DNA of 64,000 nt from Cetobacterium ceti (GTDB lineage: Bacteria; Fusobacteriota; Fusobacteriia; Fusobacteriales; Fusobacteriaceae), in assembly GCF_900167275.1 (NCBI RefSeq), contig NZ_FUWX01000004.1, positions 186,001-250,000 on the forward strand, given 5' to 3'. Under the pieces are notes generated by a model that searched no databases, was not told the DNA's origin, and saw only the letters and a program-made list of their open reading frames with translations. Made by a program: the position numbers and the translations under genes. This document shows, piece after piece, positions 39,862 through 47,438 of the stretch (position 1 is its first letter; every line of letters begins with the position of its first letter).

Positions 39862-40473
39862 ATGTATTGGTTAACTAACGGTGGAATATTGATGTACTTT
39901 ATCCTATTAATGTCAATTATAGGATTAGCAGTTATAATAGAGAGATTTATATATTTTAAAGCAAACCAACAAATTACAATGGTTAAATTAAGACCTATGT
40001 TAAGAGAAGCACTTGAAAAACAAGATATCAAAGGAGCTATAAGCACTTTAGGAAATACTAAGAGTTCTACAGCTAGAGTTTTAAGAGAAATTTTAGCTTT
40101 TTGGTATCAAACAAAAACAACAAATATTATTTCTTTAGAAGAAAAAGGAAGAGAAGCTGCTTTAGCACAAATTCCTCAACTTGAGAGAAATATGTGGATA
40201 TTATCAATTGTAGCTCATACAACACCATTAATAGGATTATTAGGAACAGTAACAGGAATGATAAAAGCTTTCCAAGCGGTTTCAATATATGGAACAGGAG
40301 ATCCTTCTGTTTTAGCAAATGGAATATCTCAAGCTTTATTTACAACTGCAGGTGGTCTTATAGTAGCTATACCAGCTTTAATTTTCTATAATTATTTCAA
40401 TAGAAAAATAGATGAGCAAATTAATGAAATGGAAAAGGGAAGTGCAGAGTTAATAAACTACTTTAGAAAATAG
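39862..40473 (+). CDS. MotA/TolQ/ExbB proton channel family protein
   Basis: A 203-residue inner-membrane protein with three helices: about 6-30 (GGILMYFILLMSIIGLAVII), about 110-138 with HTTPLIGLLGTVTGMIKAF, the family signature, and about 150-180 with TTAGGLIVAIPALIFYNYF. A cytoplasmic loop lies between the first two. With ExbD-type partners it forms a proton-driven motor that energises a TonB or TolA protein across the periplasm. ExbB and TolQ cannot be told apart by sequence alone; the TonB-like third gene and lack of tolB/pal favour ExbB. Confidence 0.93.
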   Translation: MYWLTNGGILMYFILLMSIIGLAVIIERFIYFKANQQITMVKLRPMLREALEKQDIKGAISTLGNTKSSTARVLREILAFWYQTKTTNIISLEEKGREAALAQIPQLERNMWILSIVAHTTPLIGLLGTVTGMIKAFQAVSIYGTGDPSVLANGISQALFTTAGGLIVAIPALIFYNYFNRKIDEQINEMEKGSAELINYFRK

Positions 40474-40484
40474 GAGGGAAATCT

Positions 40485-40922
40485 ATGAAATTAAATAGAA
40501 TAAAAAGAAGAAATGGAAATTCTCTAGTTCTAGAACTAACACCTCTTATAGACGTAGTATTTTTACTCCTAATATTTTTCCTTGTTGCCACAAGTTTTCA
40601 AGATGTGAAAAGTGGAATAAAAATTGATTTACCACAATCTTCAATAAGAGAGATGAGTGATGTAAATAATATTCAGGTAGTTGTTACAAAATCAAAGGAA
40701 TATTTTATTACATATAGAGAAAAGGGAAAAACTCATAGAATAAAAACATCAAAAAGAGATTTAGAAAAAGAGTTAAGAGAAAAATTAGAGAAATCTCAAA
40801 GTAAAGATGTAATCATAAGTGCAGATAAGAATTTAAATCATGGAACAGTGGTAGATGTAATGACAATATCTAAAGAAGCTGGAGCACAAACTTTAGATAT
40901 AGATACATCCAGCGAAAAGTAG
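40485..40922 (+). CDS. ExbD/TolR family biopolymer transport protein
   Basis: A 145-residue bitopic protein. A short basic cytoplasmic tail is followed by the proton-path helix LTPLIDVVFLLLIFFLVATSF with its essential aspartate (about residue 22-24), then a periplasmic domain ending VDVMTISKEAGAQTLDI, as in ExbD/TolR. AGGAGG precedes the ATG. Pairs with the ExbB-type protein immediately upstream. Confidence 0.94.
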   Translation: MKLNRIKRRNGNSLVLELTPLIDVVFLLLIFFLVATSFQDVKSGIKIDLPQSSIREMSDVNNIQVVVTKSKEYFITYREKGKTHRIKTSKRDLEKELREKLEKSQSKDVIISADKNLNHGTVVDVMTISKEAGAQTLDIDTSSEK

Positions 40923-40927
40923 GTGCT

Positions 40928-41836
40928 ATGATGAAAATGAAAAAGGTAGATTCAATAGCACTAGGAATATCTATTATTATTAATATAATAATATTATTAT
41001 CTATACCTCAATTTAAAATTGAGAAAGTTTTAAATAGAAAGTTAAAGGTTGGATTAGTTGCTTTAGATAGTAATAAAAGAAGAGTTACAAAAAAAACTTT
41101 TAAAGATTCAGAAAAAACAATTACTAAAAATACACCAGCACCAAAACCAAAACCTGCTGTGGAAAAAACAGTAAAAAAAGAGGATGTAAAGAAAAAGCAA
41201 GAACTTTCTTTAGATCAACTTGAAAAAACAATTACAAAGGCAAATATTGATGTATTATCTAAGGATACACCAAGTAAAAAAATAGTTGCAAAATCTTTAA
41301 GTGGAGAAATTTCTAAGAAGAAAAAAATAGAAAAGTCTTTTTCACGGGAAAGTAATTTAGAAAAAAGTTTAACTCCTTTGGTTAATTTAAACGATGGGAT
41401 AAGTGCAACTTCAGAAGAGGGATTTGAAATACCTGATACAAAAGAAGTTTTAAATCAGAGTGAAGATAAAATTCCTGTAGATTTTGGAAAAGTTTATGAT
41501 GTAACAAGTTTAAATGAAGGATTACCAAGTGGATATAAATTAGGAGTTGAAGATGGAGATATTATTGCTAAATGGGATCCTGATAATAGAGAACCTATAT
41601 ATCCAGAATCAGCTCAGGTTAGAGGTATGCAAGGAACTGTAAAATTAAGACTTACAATAGATCCTAGGGGGAATGTAGAATCTTTAACACTAGAAAAGGG
41701 AAGTGGTGTTCCTGAGATAAACTTTGCAATAGAAAAAATTGCAAGAACTTGGAAGATATACCTAAGTAAAAATGGATTAAATATTAAAGGTGATGTTATA
41801 TTAGAATATAACTTCAAATTAGTAGGAAAAAATTAG
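40928..41836 (+). CDS. TonB family energy-transducing protein
   Basis: A 302-residue protein with an N-terminal transmembrane helix (about 8-27), a Pro/Lys-containing stretch (TPAPKPKPAVEKTVKK, about 58-80), a long charged periplasmic linker, and a C-terminal TonB domain (about 215-302: PIYPESAQVRGMQGTVKLRL, DPRGNVESLTLEKGSG, ARTWKIYLS). It transmits motion from the ExbBD motor. No TonB-dependent receptor is encoded in this window. TolA-type function is the alternative, but the YP and GxV motifs are TonB-like. Starts 5 bases after the ExbD-type gene. Confidence 0.9.
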   Translation: MMKMKKVDSIALGISIIINIIILLSIPQFKIEKVLNRKLKVGLVALDSNKRRVTKKTFKDSEKTITKNTPAPKPKPAVEKTVKKEDVKKKQELSLDQLEKTITKANIDVLSKDTPSKKIVAKSLSGEISKKKKIEKSFSRESNLEKSLTPLVNLNDGISATSEEGFEIPDTKEVLNQSEDKIPVDFGKVYDVTSLNEGLPSGYKLGVEDGDIIAKWDPDNREPIYPESAQVRGMQGTVKLRLTIDPRGNVESLTLEKGSGVPEINFAIEKIARTWKIYLSKNGLNIKGDVILEYNFKLVGKN

Positions 41837-41851
41837 TAGCAAGAAACAAGG

Positions 41852-43255
41852 ATGGTGACAAGATTGACCCTTTTAGGATTCAGATTAGATAGTAGTTTAA
41901 GAGAGGAATTAGAGAGTAACTTTGAAAATGAACTGAGATTTGGAGATAATATTGCTAGTTTTTTAGAGCTTTTAAAAGAGAGAAAATATGAAGCAATATT
42001 AATTGAAGAAGCAAATTTACAGCAGGATGCACTAATTAATCTTGTGAAAAAAGTTGTTGAATTCCAGAAAAAAGCAGTGGTAATTATTTTAGGTGAAAGT
42101 TCAAACTTAAAAGTTGTTGCAGGAACTGTAAAAGCTGGAGCTTATGATTATTTATTAAAACCTGTAGAAGATAAAGAGATTATCAAAATTGTTGAAAAAT
42201 CAGTAAAAGATTTTAAATTAATGGCTGAAAGAGTAGATAAAAATAAGAATACAGGGGATAAATTAATAGGGCAAACTAAAGAGATAGTTGAAGTATATAA
42301 AATGATAGGAAAAGTTGCAAATAGTAGAGTGCCTGTTTTAGTGGTAGGAGAAAAGGGAACTGGAAAGAAAAGTGTTGCAACAGCAGTTCATCAATTTAGT
42401 GATTGGAGTAATAAACCATTTCTAAGTATTAACTGTATTTCCTTTCAAAATGAACTACTAGAAAGAAAGCTATTTGGATATGAAAAGGGCGCTTTTGAAG
42501 GAGCATCGTTCTTACAATTAGGAGATTTAGAAAAAGCTAATGGTGGAACTTTACATCTTGGAAATATAGAAGCTTTAAATTTAGATATGCAGTCTAAAAT
42601 TTTATATTTACTACAAGAGGGTGAGTTTTATAGAATGGGTGGAACAGAGCCTGTATCTATAGATATTAGAATAGTTGCTACAACAAGTGAAAATTTAGAG
42701 GAATTAATTTCTAAGGGACAATTTATAGATGAGTTATATCATAAATTAAAAATATTAGAGATAACTATTCCTCCATTGAGAGAAAGAAAAGATGACATTC
42801 CTTTTATTATAGATCATTATTTAATAGGATGTAATGAAGAACTTCATAAAGCAATAAAAGGTGTAAGTAAGCCTGCTATGAAAAAAATAATGAGATATGA
42901 CTGGCCAGGAAACGTAAATGAATTAAAAAATGCTATTAAATCAGCAGTTGCTCTTTGTCGTGGAGGATCAATTTTAATAGAAGATTTACCTAGTAATGTA
43001 GTGGGAAATAAAATTTCTAAAAGAAGAGGAGATATTCAAAACTGGATTTTAGGAGATTGGATAGAGGGAGAAATTGCTAACTTAAAAAGCAAAAATCAAA
43101 GAGATTATTATGGAAATATAATTTCAAAGGTTGAGAAAGAGTTAATACGTCAAGTATTAGAAATGACAAGTGGGAAAAAAGTTGAAACAGCAGAATTATT
43201 AGGAATTACAAGAAATACTTTAAGAACAAAAATGAATAACTACGGTTTAGAATAG
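41852..43255 (+). CDS. NtrC-family regulator with degenerate receiver and AAA+ sites
   Basis: A 467-residue protein with the NtrC plan: receiver-like domain (1-120), AAA+ domain (135-375), Fis-type HTH (425-467, ETAELLGITRNTLRTK). Key residues are changed. The receiver lacks the acidic pair, the phospho-Asp position holds Glu52 and the Thr position holds Gly81, though Lys103 remains. In the AAA+ part Walker A is kept (GEKGTGKK, 166-173), but the Walker B Asp-Glu is Gly237-Asn238, GAFTGA reads GAFEGA (213-218), the FRxDLYYRL arginines are Ile and Lys (291-299), and sensor II WPGNVREL reads WPGNVNEL. ATP hydrolysis and sigma-54 activation look lost; DNA binding looks kept. It may regulate its own operon (inference). 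Confidence 0.9.
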   Translation: MVTRLTLLGFRLDSSLREELESNFENELRFGDNIASFLELLKERKYEAILIEEANLQQDALINLVKKVVEFQKKAVVIILGESSNLKVVAGTVKAGAYDYLLKPVEDKEIIKIVEKSVKDFKLMAERVDKNKNTGDKLIGQTKEIVEVYKMIGKVANSRVPVLVVGEKGTGKKSVATAVHQFSDWSNKPFLSINCISFQNELLERKLFGYEKGAFEGASFLQLGDLEKANGGTLHLGNIEALNLDMQSKILYLLQEGEFYRMGGTEPVSIDIRIVATTSENLEELISKGQFIDELYHKLKILEITIPPLRERKDDIPFIIDHYLIGCNEELHKAIKGVSKPAMKKIMRYDWPGNVNELKNAIKSAVALCRGGSILIEDLPSNVVGNKISKRRGDIQNWILGDWIEGEIANLKSKNQRDYYGNIISKVEKELIRQVLEMTSGKKVETAELLGITRNTLRTKMNNYGLE

Positions 43256-43274
43256 ATTAAATCTATTCTAAACC
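43244..43274. repeat. Perfect 31-bp palindrome spanning the regulator stop codon
   Basis: Arms of 15 bases around a single central base, beginning GGTTTAGAATAGATT. It includes the TAG stop of the regulator gene and ends 16 bases before the dnaX start. No T-tract follows on either strand, so it is not a standard terminator. It could be an RNA processing or stability hairpin, or a protein-binding site. Confidence 0.8.
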
Positions 43275-43290
43275 TTAGGAGGAAAATAAA

Positions 43291-44748
43291 ATGCATATAA
43301 CACTTTATAGAAAATATAGACCTATGACTTTTAATGAGGTTGCAGGAGAAACAGAAATAGTAAAAACTTTAAAAAATTCTTTAGATACAGGAAGATTGGC
43401 ACATGCTTATTTATTCACAGGACCAAGAGGAGTGGGAAAAACTACTATAGCAAGATTAATAGCTAAGGGAGTGAACTGTTTAGAAAATGGAATAAGTTCT
43501 AAACCTTGTGGAGAGTGTGAAAATTGTAAAGATATCAGTGAAGGAAACTTCATGGATTTAGTAGAAATAGATGCTGCATCAAATAGAGGAATTGATGAAA
43601 TAAGACAATTAAAAGAAAAAATAAACTATAGGCCATCTAAGGGGAGAAAAAAAATCTATATAATAGATGAGGTTCATATGCTCACCAAAGAGGCCTTTAA
43701 TGCTTTATTAAAGACTTTAGAAGAGCCACCAGAGCATGCACTATTTATATTAGCTACAACTGAACCTGATAAAATATTGCCAACAATAATTTCAAGATGT
43801 CAAAGATATGATTTTACAACTTTATCATATAAAGAAATGGAAGAAAAAATTCTATATATTTGTAGAATGGAAAATGTAGAAATAGATGAGGATAGTATTA
43901 AGCTGATATTTGAAGGTTCTAGCGGAAGTATGAGAGATGGAACATCTATTTTAGAAAAATTAATGATTACTTGTTATGGAGAAAAAATAACTGTAGAAAA
44001 AACTGAAAAAATATTAGGAGTAACTCCTCAAGGAAAAATCTTAAAATTTATAGATCTTATAAAAAGTGAAGAAGAAAGAGAAGCTATAGATTTTATAGAG
44101 GAATTAAGTTCCCAAGCGAGTAATATAGAATTATTTTTTAAAGATGTAGCAAAAAAAGCTAAGGATTTAATAATAAAAGATGAGATAGAAGTGACTTTAG
44201 GATTGAAAATAATAGATTCTATTTTTGAGTCTTTAAATAAATTTAAATTTGAAGAGGATAAAAGATTAGTTGGATATGTTATTATAAATAGTTTATTAAA
44301 TAATAAGCAAAAGGTTATGGTTAAAGAAGTTCCTGTGATAAAGGAAGTTATTAAGGAAGTTCCAAAATTAGTTGAAACAAAGGCTACCCAAGAAGAAAAT
44401 GTTGAAGAGAATGTAACTATAGATGATGTAAAAAATATGTGGGATTCTATACTAAGTGAATCTAAAAGTAAAAAAGTTACTTTAGGAGCCTTTTTAATAA
44501 CAGCAAAACCTAAAAAAATTGAAAAGGGAGTTTTATATATTATATTCCCAAGAGAAAATGTGTTTGCTAAGGAACAGATGGAAAATGATAATTATCATAG
44601 AGTATTTTTAGAAACTGTGAGAGAGTTAACTTTAAGTAATATAAATATTGTTTATGAACTAGAAGGTGGAAGCAAAAAAAATCTAGAAAAATCAGAAAAA
44701 GATTTAGCAGAACAAATTATAGATTTTTTTGGAGGAGAGATTATATAA
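43291..44748 (+). CDS. dnaX: DNA polymerase III subunit tau/gamma
   Basis: Clamp-loader ATPase. AAA+ domain with Walker A GPRGVGKTT, a zinc module (C66-type cysteines in CLENG, then CGECENC), Walker B IDEVHML, and sensor FILATTEPDKI. Domain III follows, then a linker and a short C-terminal domain (about 380-485). At 485 residues it is shorter than E. coli tau. GGAGG precedes the ATG. It begins 35 bases after the regulator and is the last gene before a new promoter. Confidence 0.95.
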   Translation: MHITLYRKYRPMTFNEVAGETEIVKTLKNSLDTGRLAHAYLFTGPRGVGKTTIARLIAKGVNCLENGISSKPCGECENCKDISEGNFMDLVEIDAASNRGIDEIRQLKEKINYRPSKGRKKIYIIDEVHMLTKEAFNALLKTLEEPPEHALFILATTEPDKILPTIISRCQRYDFTTLSYKEMEEKILYICRMENVEIDEDSIKLIFEGSSGSMRDGTSILEKLMITCYGEKITVEKTEKILGVTPQGKILKFIDLIKSEEEREAIDFIEELSSQASNIELFFKDVAKKAKDLIIKDEIEVTLGLKIIDSIFESLNKFKFEEDKRLVGYVIINSLLNNKQKVMVKEVPVIKEVIKEVPKLVETKATQEENVEENVTIDDVKNMWDSILSESKSKKVTLGAFLITAKPKKIEKGVLYIIFPRENVFAKEQMENDNYHRVFLETVRELTLSNINIVYELEGGSKKNLEKSEKDLAEQIIDFFGGEII

Positions 44749-44750
44749 AG

Positions 44751-44779
44751 TTAACAAAATTTAGGTAATATGGTATAAT
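44751..44779 (+). promoter_or_regulatory. Promoter of the DUF2232-rplI-dnaB operon
   Basis: TTAACA at 44751-44756, 17 bases, TATAAT at 44774-44779 with TGG upstream (extended -10). Confidence 0.78.
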
Positions 44780-44782
44780 AAA

Positions 44783-44806
44783 CCTATGAATTTTTTTCAT
44801 AGGAGG
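44783..44806 (+). promoter_or_regulatory. Inverted repeat overlapping the ribosome site of the DUF2232-like gene
   Basis: CCTATGA (44783-44789) pairs with TCATAGG (44797-44803) around a T-rich loop. The right arm contains the first AGG of the AGGAGG ribosome site. The predicted transcript start falls within the left arm, so it could be an operator or a weak translational lid. Confidence 0.5.
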
Positions 44807-44810
44807 AAAA

Positions 44811-45611
44811 ATGTTTTTATTAAGTTCGATAGGAATTGTTTTTTTATTTATAGTATGTATATCTATGCCCTTAGTAAGTTTTCTTTTACCTGTGTATAAA
44901 ATAAAGAAAATGAGCACTTTAGGGATTAAGGAAAGATTGATAGTTAATGGGATATCTATGGGTATTTTAGCTTATATAGATCCTATGTTCTTAGGAATGT
45001 ATGTGGGATTTTTTCTAGTAATTGAAGGATTATATTACTATTTTAAAAACTTTAAAAATAATACACCTATATTTGATAGAATCTTTATAACTGCAATAGT
45101 AACAACTGCTATTATGGGATTATATTCTTATTTTTTAAGAGATGATATAAGTAATAGTGTTGTATTTTTAAAGGAGATATATAAGGCAAAACTAAATCTT
45201 TCTAATGGAGAAGTAAATAGAATTTTTGACATTTTAAAAGAAAATTATATTTTCCTTTTATTTATTTACTCAGGAATAAGTAGCTATTTTACTTATTATA
45301 TTTTAGATAGAAAAACTTACAAAAGTTGGGATATTTCATATAAATGGACAATACTATATATAGTTGGTTTCTTTATACAAAAATACATAAAAAAAGAAAT
45401 CTATTATGGAAATAATATATTAGAAATAGGTAAGTTGATTTATATTATTTTTGGAATAAGAGTGATTTATTCTAAATTAAGTGAAAGAATGAATCTAAAG
45501 GGAATAAATAAGTTTATTTCTATTGTAATAGGAGGAATGTTTCCCTCAATTACATTTATATTAGGCGCTATAAAAAGTTTCAATGTGAAAGTAAGAATTA
45601 TTAGAAAATAG
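44811..45611 (+). CDS. Polytopic membrane protein, DUF2232/YybS-like
   Basis: A 266-residue protein with seven to eight predicted transmembrane helices and few conserved polar motifs. Both termini carry basic residues. The position directly before rplI and dnaB matches the YybS/DUF2232 membrane proteins of Firmicutes, which precede gdpP, rplI and dnaB; gdpP is missing here. The family link is inferred from topology and context, not from a clear motif. Function is unknown; the fold may be that of substrate-binding S components. Confidence 0.6.
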   Translation: MFLLSSIGIVFLFIVCISMPLVSFLLPVYKIKKMSTLGIKERLIVNGISMGILAYIDPMFLGMYVGFFLVIEGLYYYFKNFKNNTPIFDRIFITAIVTTAIMGLYSYFLRDDISNSVVFLKEIYKAKLNLSNGEVNRIFDILKENYIFLLFIYSGISSYFTYYILDRKTYKSWDISYKWTILYIVGFFIQKYIKKEIYYGNNILEIGKLIYIIFGIRVIYSKLSERMNLKGINKFISIVIGGMFPSITFILGAIKSFNVKVRIIRK

Positions 45612-45624
45612 GGGGTATTTCAAA

Positions 45625-46071
45625 ATGGCGAAAATACAAGTTATATTAACAGCGGATGTTGCAGGACAAGGTAGAAAGGGAGAGATTGTCAGTGTATCAG
45701 AGGGATATGCAAAAAACTTCCTATTAAAAAATAACAAAGGTGTTATGGCAACTGATGAAGAGCTAAAAAAAATAGAGAATAGAAAAAAAAGAGAAGCTAA
45801 AAAAGCTCAAGAGGAAAAAGAGAAATCTTTAGGATTAAAAAAAGAGTTAGAAAGTAAAAAAATAGTAATAGTTGCTAAAACTGGAGATAATGGAAAACTA
45901 TTTGGAGCAATTACAAATAAAGAAGTATCATCTGAGATAGAGAAAGCTTTTGGTGTTGCAATTGATAGAAAGAAAATAGAGTGTAATATAAAAGCTTTAG
46001 GAGAACATAAAGCTATAGTAAAATTACATACTGAAGTTAAAGCGGAAGTAACTGTTGTAGTTAAAGGATAG
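45625..46071 (+). CDS. rplI: 50S ribosomal protein L9
   Basis: Structural protein of the large subunit. The N-terminal RNA-binding domain carries GRKGEIVSVSEGYAKNFLL, then a long exposed helix (about 40-75, rich in Lys/Glu) and a C-terminal domain with GKLFGAITNKEV. The 148-residue length is standard. GGGGGTATT site before the ATG. Next to dnaB, as in many bacteria. Confidence 0.97.
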   Translation: MAKIQVILTADVAGQGRKGEIVSVSEGYAKNFLLKNNKGVMATDEELKKIENRKKREAKKAQEEKEKSLGLKKELESKKIVIVAKTGDNGKLFGAITNKEVSSEIEKAFGVAIDRKKIECNIKALGEHKAIVKLHTEVKAEVTVVVKG

Positions 46072-46079
46072 GAGATAAA

Positions 46080-47420
46080 ATGGAAGATATTCAGACTCTA
46101 AGAAAAGTTCCAAGTAGTATAGAAGCTGAGAGGTCTGTTCTAGGGGGAATATTTCTTAAACCAGATGTATTTGGTGAAGTTATAGAAGTGATTTCTCCCA
46201 ATGACTTTTACAAAACACAACATAAAATTATCTATGAAACAATGATGGAAATTTATGGGGCGGGAAACCAGATTGACCCTATAATAGTAATGGATAGATT
46301 AAAGAGAAAAAATAAATTTGAAGAAATCGGTGGAGAGACTATTTTATATGAAATTATAGAAGAAGTTCCAACGGCAGCAAATATTTTAACATATGCTAGG
46401 ATAATAAAAGAAAAATCTACTCTTAGAAATTTAAGTGATATAGGAACTAAAATTGTAGAGATGAGTAGAGATGGATATGAAGATGTAGACACAATTTTAG
46501 ATAAAGCAGAAGGGCTTATATTTAAAGTTGCTGAAGGGAAAGAATCAAAGGATGTTATTTCTTTAAAGGAAGCTATGAGTGGAGAGTTTGAAAGATTAGA
46601 ACAACTTTTTCAAAACAAAGGAGCTACTACTGGTATTCCTTCAGGATTTAAAAGTTTTGATGAAATGACAAGTGGATTTCAACCTTCAGATTTAGTTATC
46701 TTAGCTGCAAGACCATCTATGGGAAAAACAGCCTTTGCACTAAATTTAGCATTGAATGCAGGAATGAAAAGTAATAAAGCTGTATTAGTCTTCAGTTTAG
46801 AGATGTCTAGTACACAGCTTCTTCAAAGATTATTAGCTGTAGAAGCAGGAATAGGATTACAAAAGATTAGAAATGGATTTTTAACCAATGATGATTGGGG
46901 AAAACTTGGAATTTCTAGTGGAAAGTTAGCAAATTCAGAAATAAATATAGCAGATGTACCCAATGTAAATGTACTAGAAATTAGATCTATAGCTAGAAGA
47001 TTAAAAGCTGCGGGTAAATTAGATATGATAATAATAGACTACTTACAGCTTATAAAGGGTAGTAGCAGTAGATCAGATAACAGACAACAGGAAATATCTG
47101 ATATTTCTAGATCTCTAAAGGGAATAGCTAGAGAATTAGATGTTCCAATTATTGCTTTGTCACAGTTATCTCGTGCTCCAGAACAAAGAGCCGATAGAAG
47201 ACCGATGTTATCAGATTTAAGAGAATCTGGAGCAATTGAGCAAGATGCGGATATGGTTGTATTTTTATATAGAGATGATTATTATAATGATGATAGTGAA
47301 AGTAAAGGTATAACAGAAGTTATTATTGGAAAACAAAGAAATGGACCAGTGGGAACAGTAAGTCTAAGATTCTTCCACGAGATTACAAGATTTGCTGATT
47401 ATACCACTAAGGTCGATTAA
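46080..47420 (+). CDS. dnaB: Replicative DNA helicase DnaB
   Basis: Hexameric 5'-3' helicase of the replication fork. N-terminal DnaG-interacting domain (about 10-115, SIEAERSVLGGIFL), linker helix, then the RecA-fold motor with Walker A ARPSMGKTAFALN, Walker B MIIIDYLQLI, QEISDISRSLK and the arginine-finger region SQLSRAPEQRADRRPMLSDLRESG. No intein. Length is 446 residues, standard. It starts 8 bases after rplI. Confidence 0.97.
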   Translation: MEDIQTLRKVPSSIEAERSVLGGIFLKPDVFGEVIEVISPNDFYKTQHKIIYETMMEIYGAGNQIDPIIVMDRLKRKNKFEEIGGETILYEIIEEVPTAANILTYARIIKEKSTLRNLSDIGTKIVEMSRDGYEDVDTILDKAEGLIFKVAEGKESKDVISLKEAMSGEFERLEQLFQNKGATTGIPSGFKSFDEMTSGFQPSDLVILAARPSMGKTAFALNLALNAGMKSNKAVLVFSLEMSSTQLLQRLLAVEAGIGLQKIRNGFLTNDDWGKLGISSGKLANSEINIADVPNVNVLEIRSIARRLKAAGKLDMIIIDYLQLIKGSSSRSDNRQQEISDISRSLKGIARELDVPIIALSQLSRAPEQRADRRPMLSDLRESGAIEQDADMVVFLYRDDYYNDDSESKGITEVIIGKQRNGPVGTVSLRFFHEITRFADYTTKVD

Positions 47421-47438
47421 TTAGGAAGGGGATCACAA

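Noticed and set aside
44674-44681. Run of eight A in the dnaX tail as a programmed frameshift site
   Set aside because: A-runs are common in this AT-rich DNA, the run lies close to the natural end of the gene, and no stimulating stem-loop or upstream ribosome-like site is evident.
44750-44757. Rex-binding site at GTTAACAA next to the promoter at 44751
   Set aside because: Only half of the expected palindrome is present; the TTAACA is better explained as the -35 element.
34880-47420. Replication origin, suggested by dnaN, dnaX and dnaB
   Set aside because: No dnaA, no cluster of DnaA boxes and no long non-coding region; these genes are spread over three operons.
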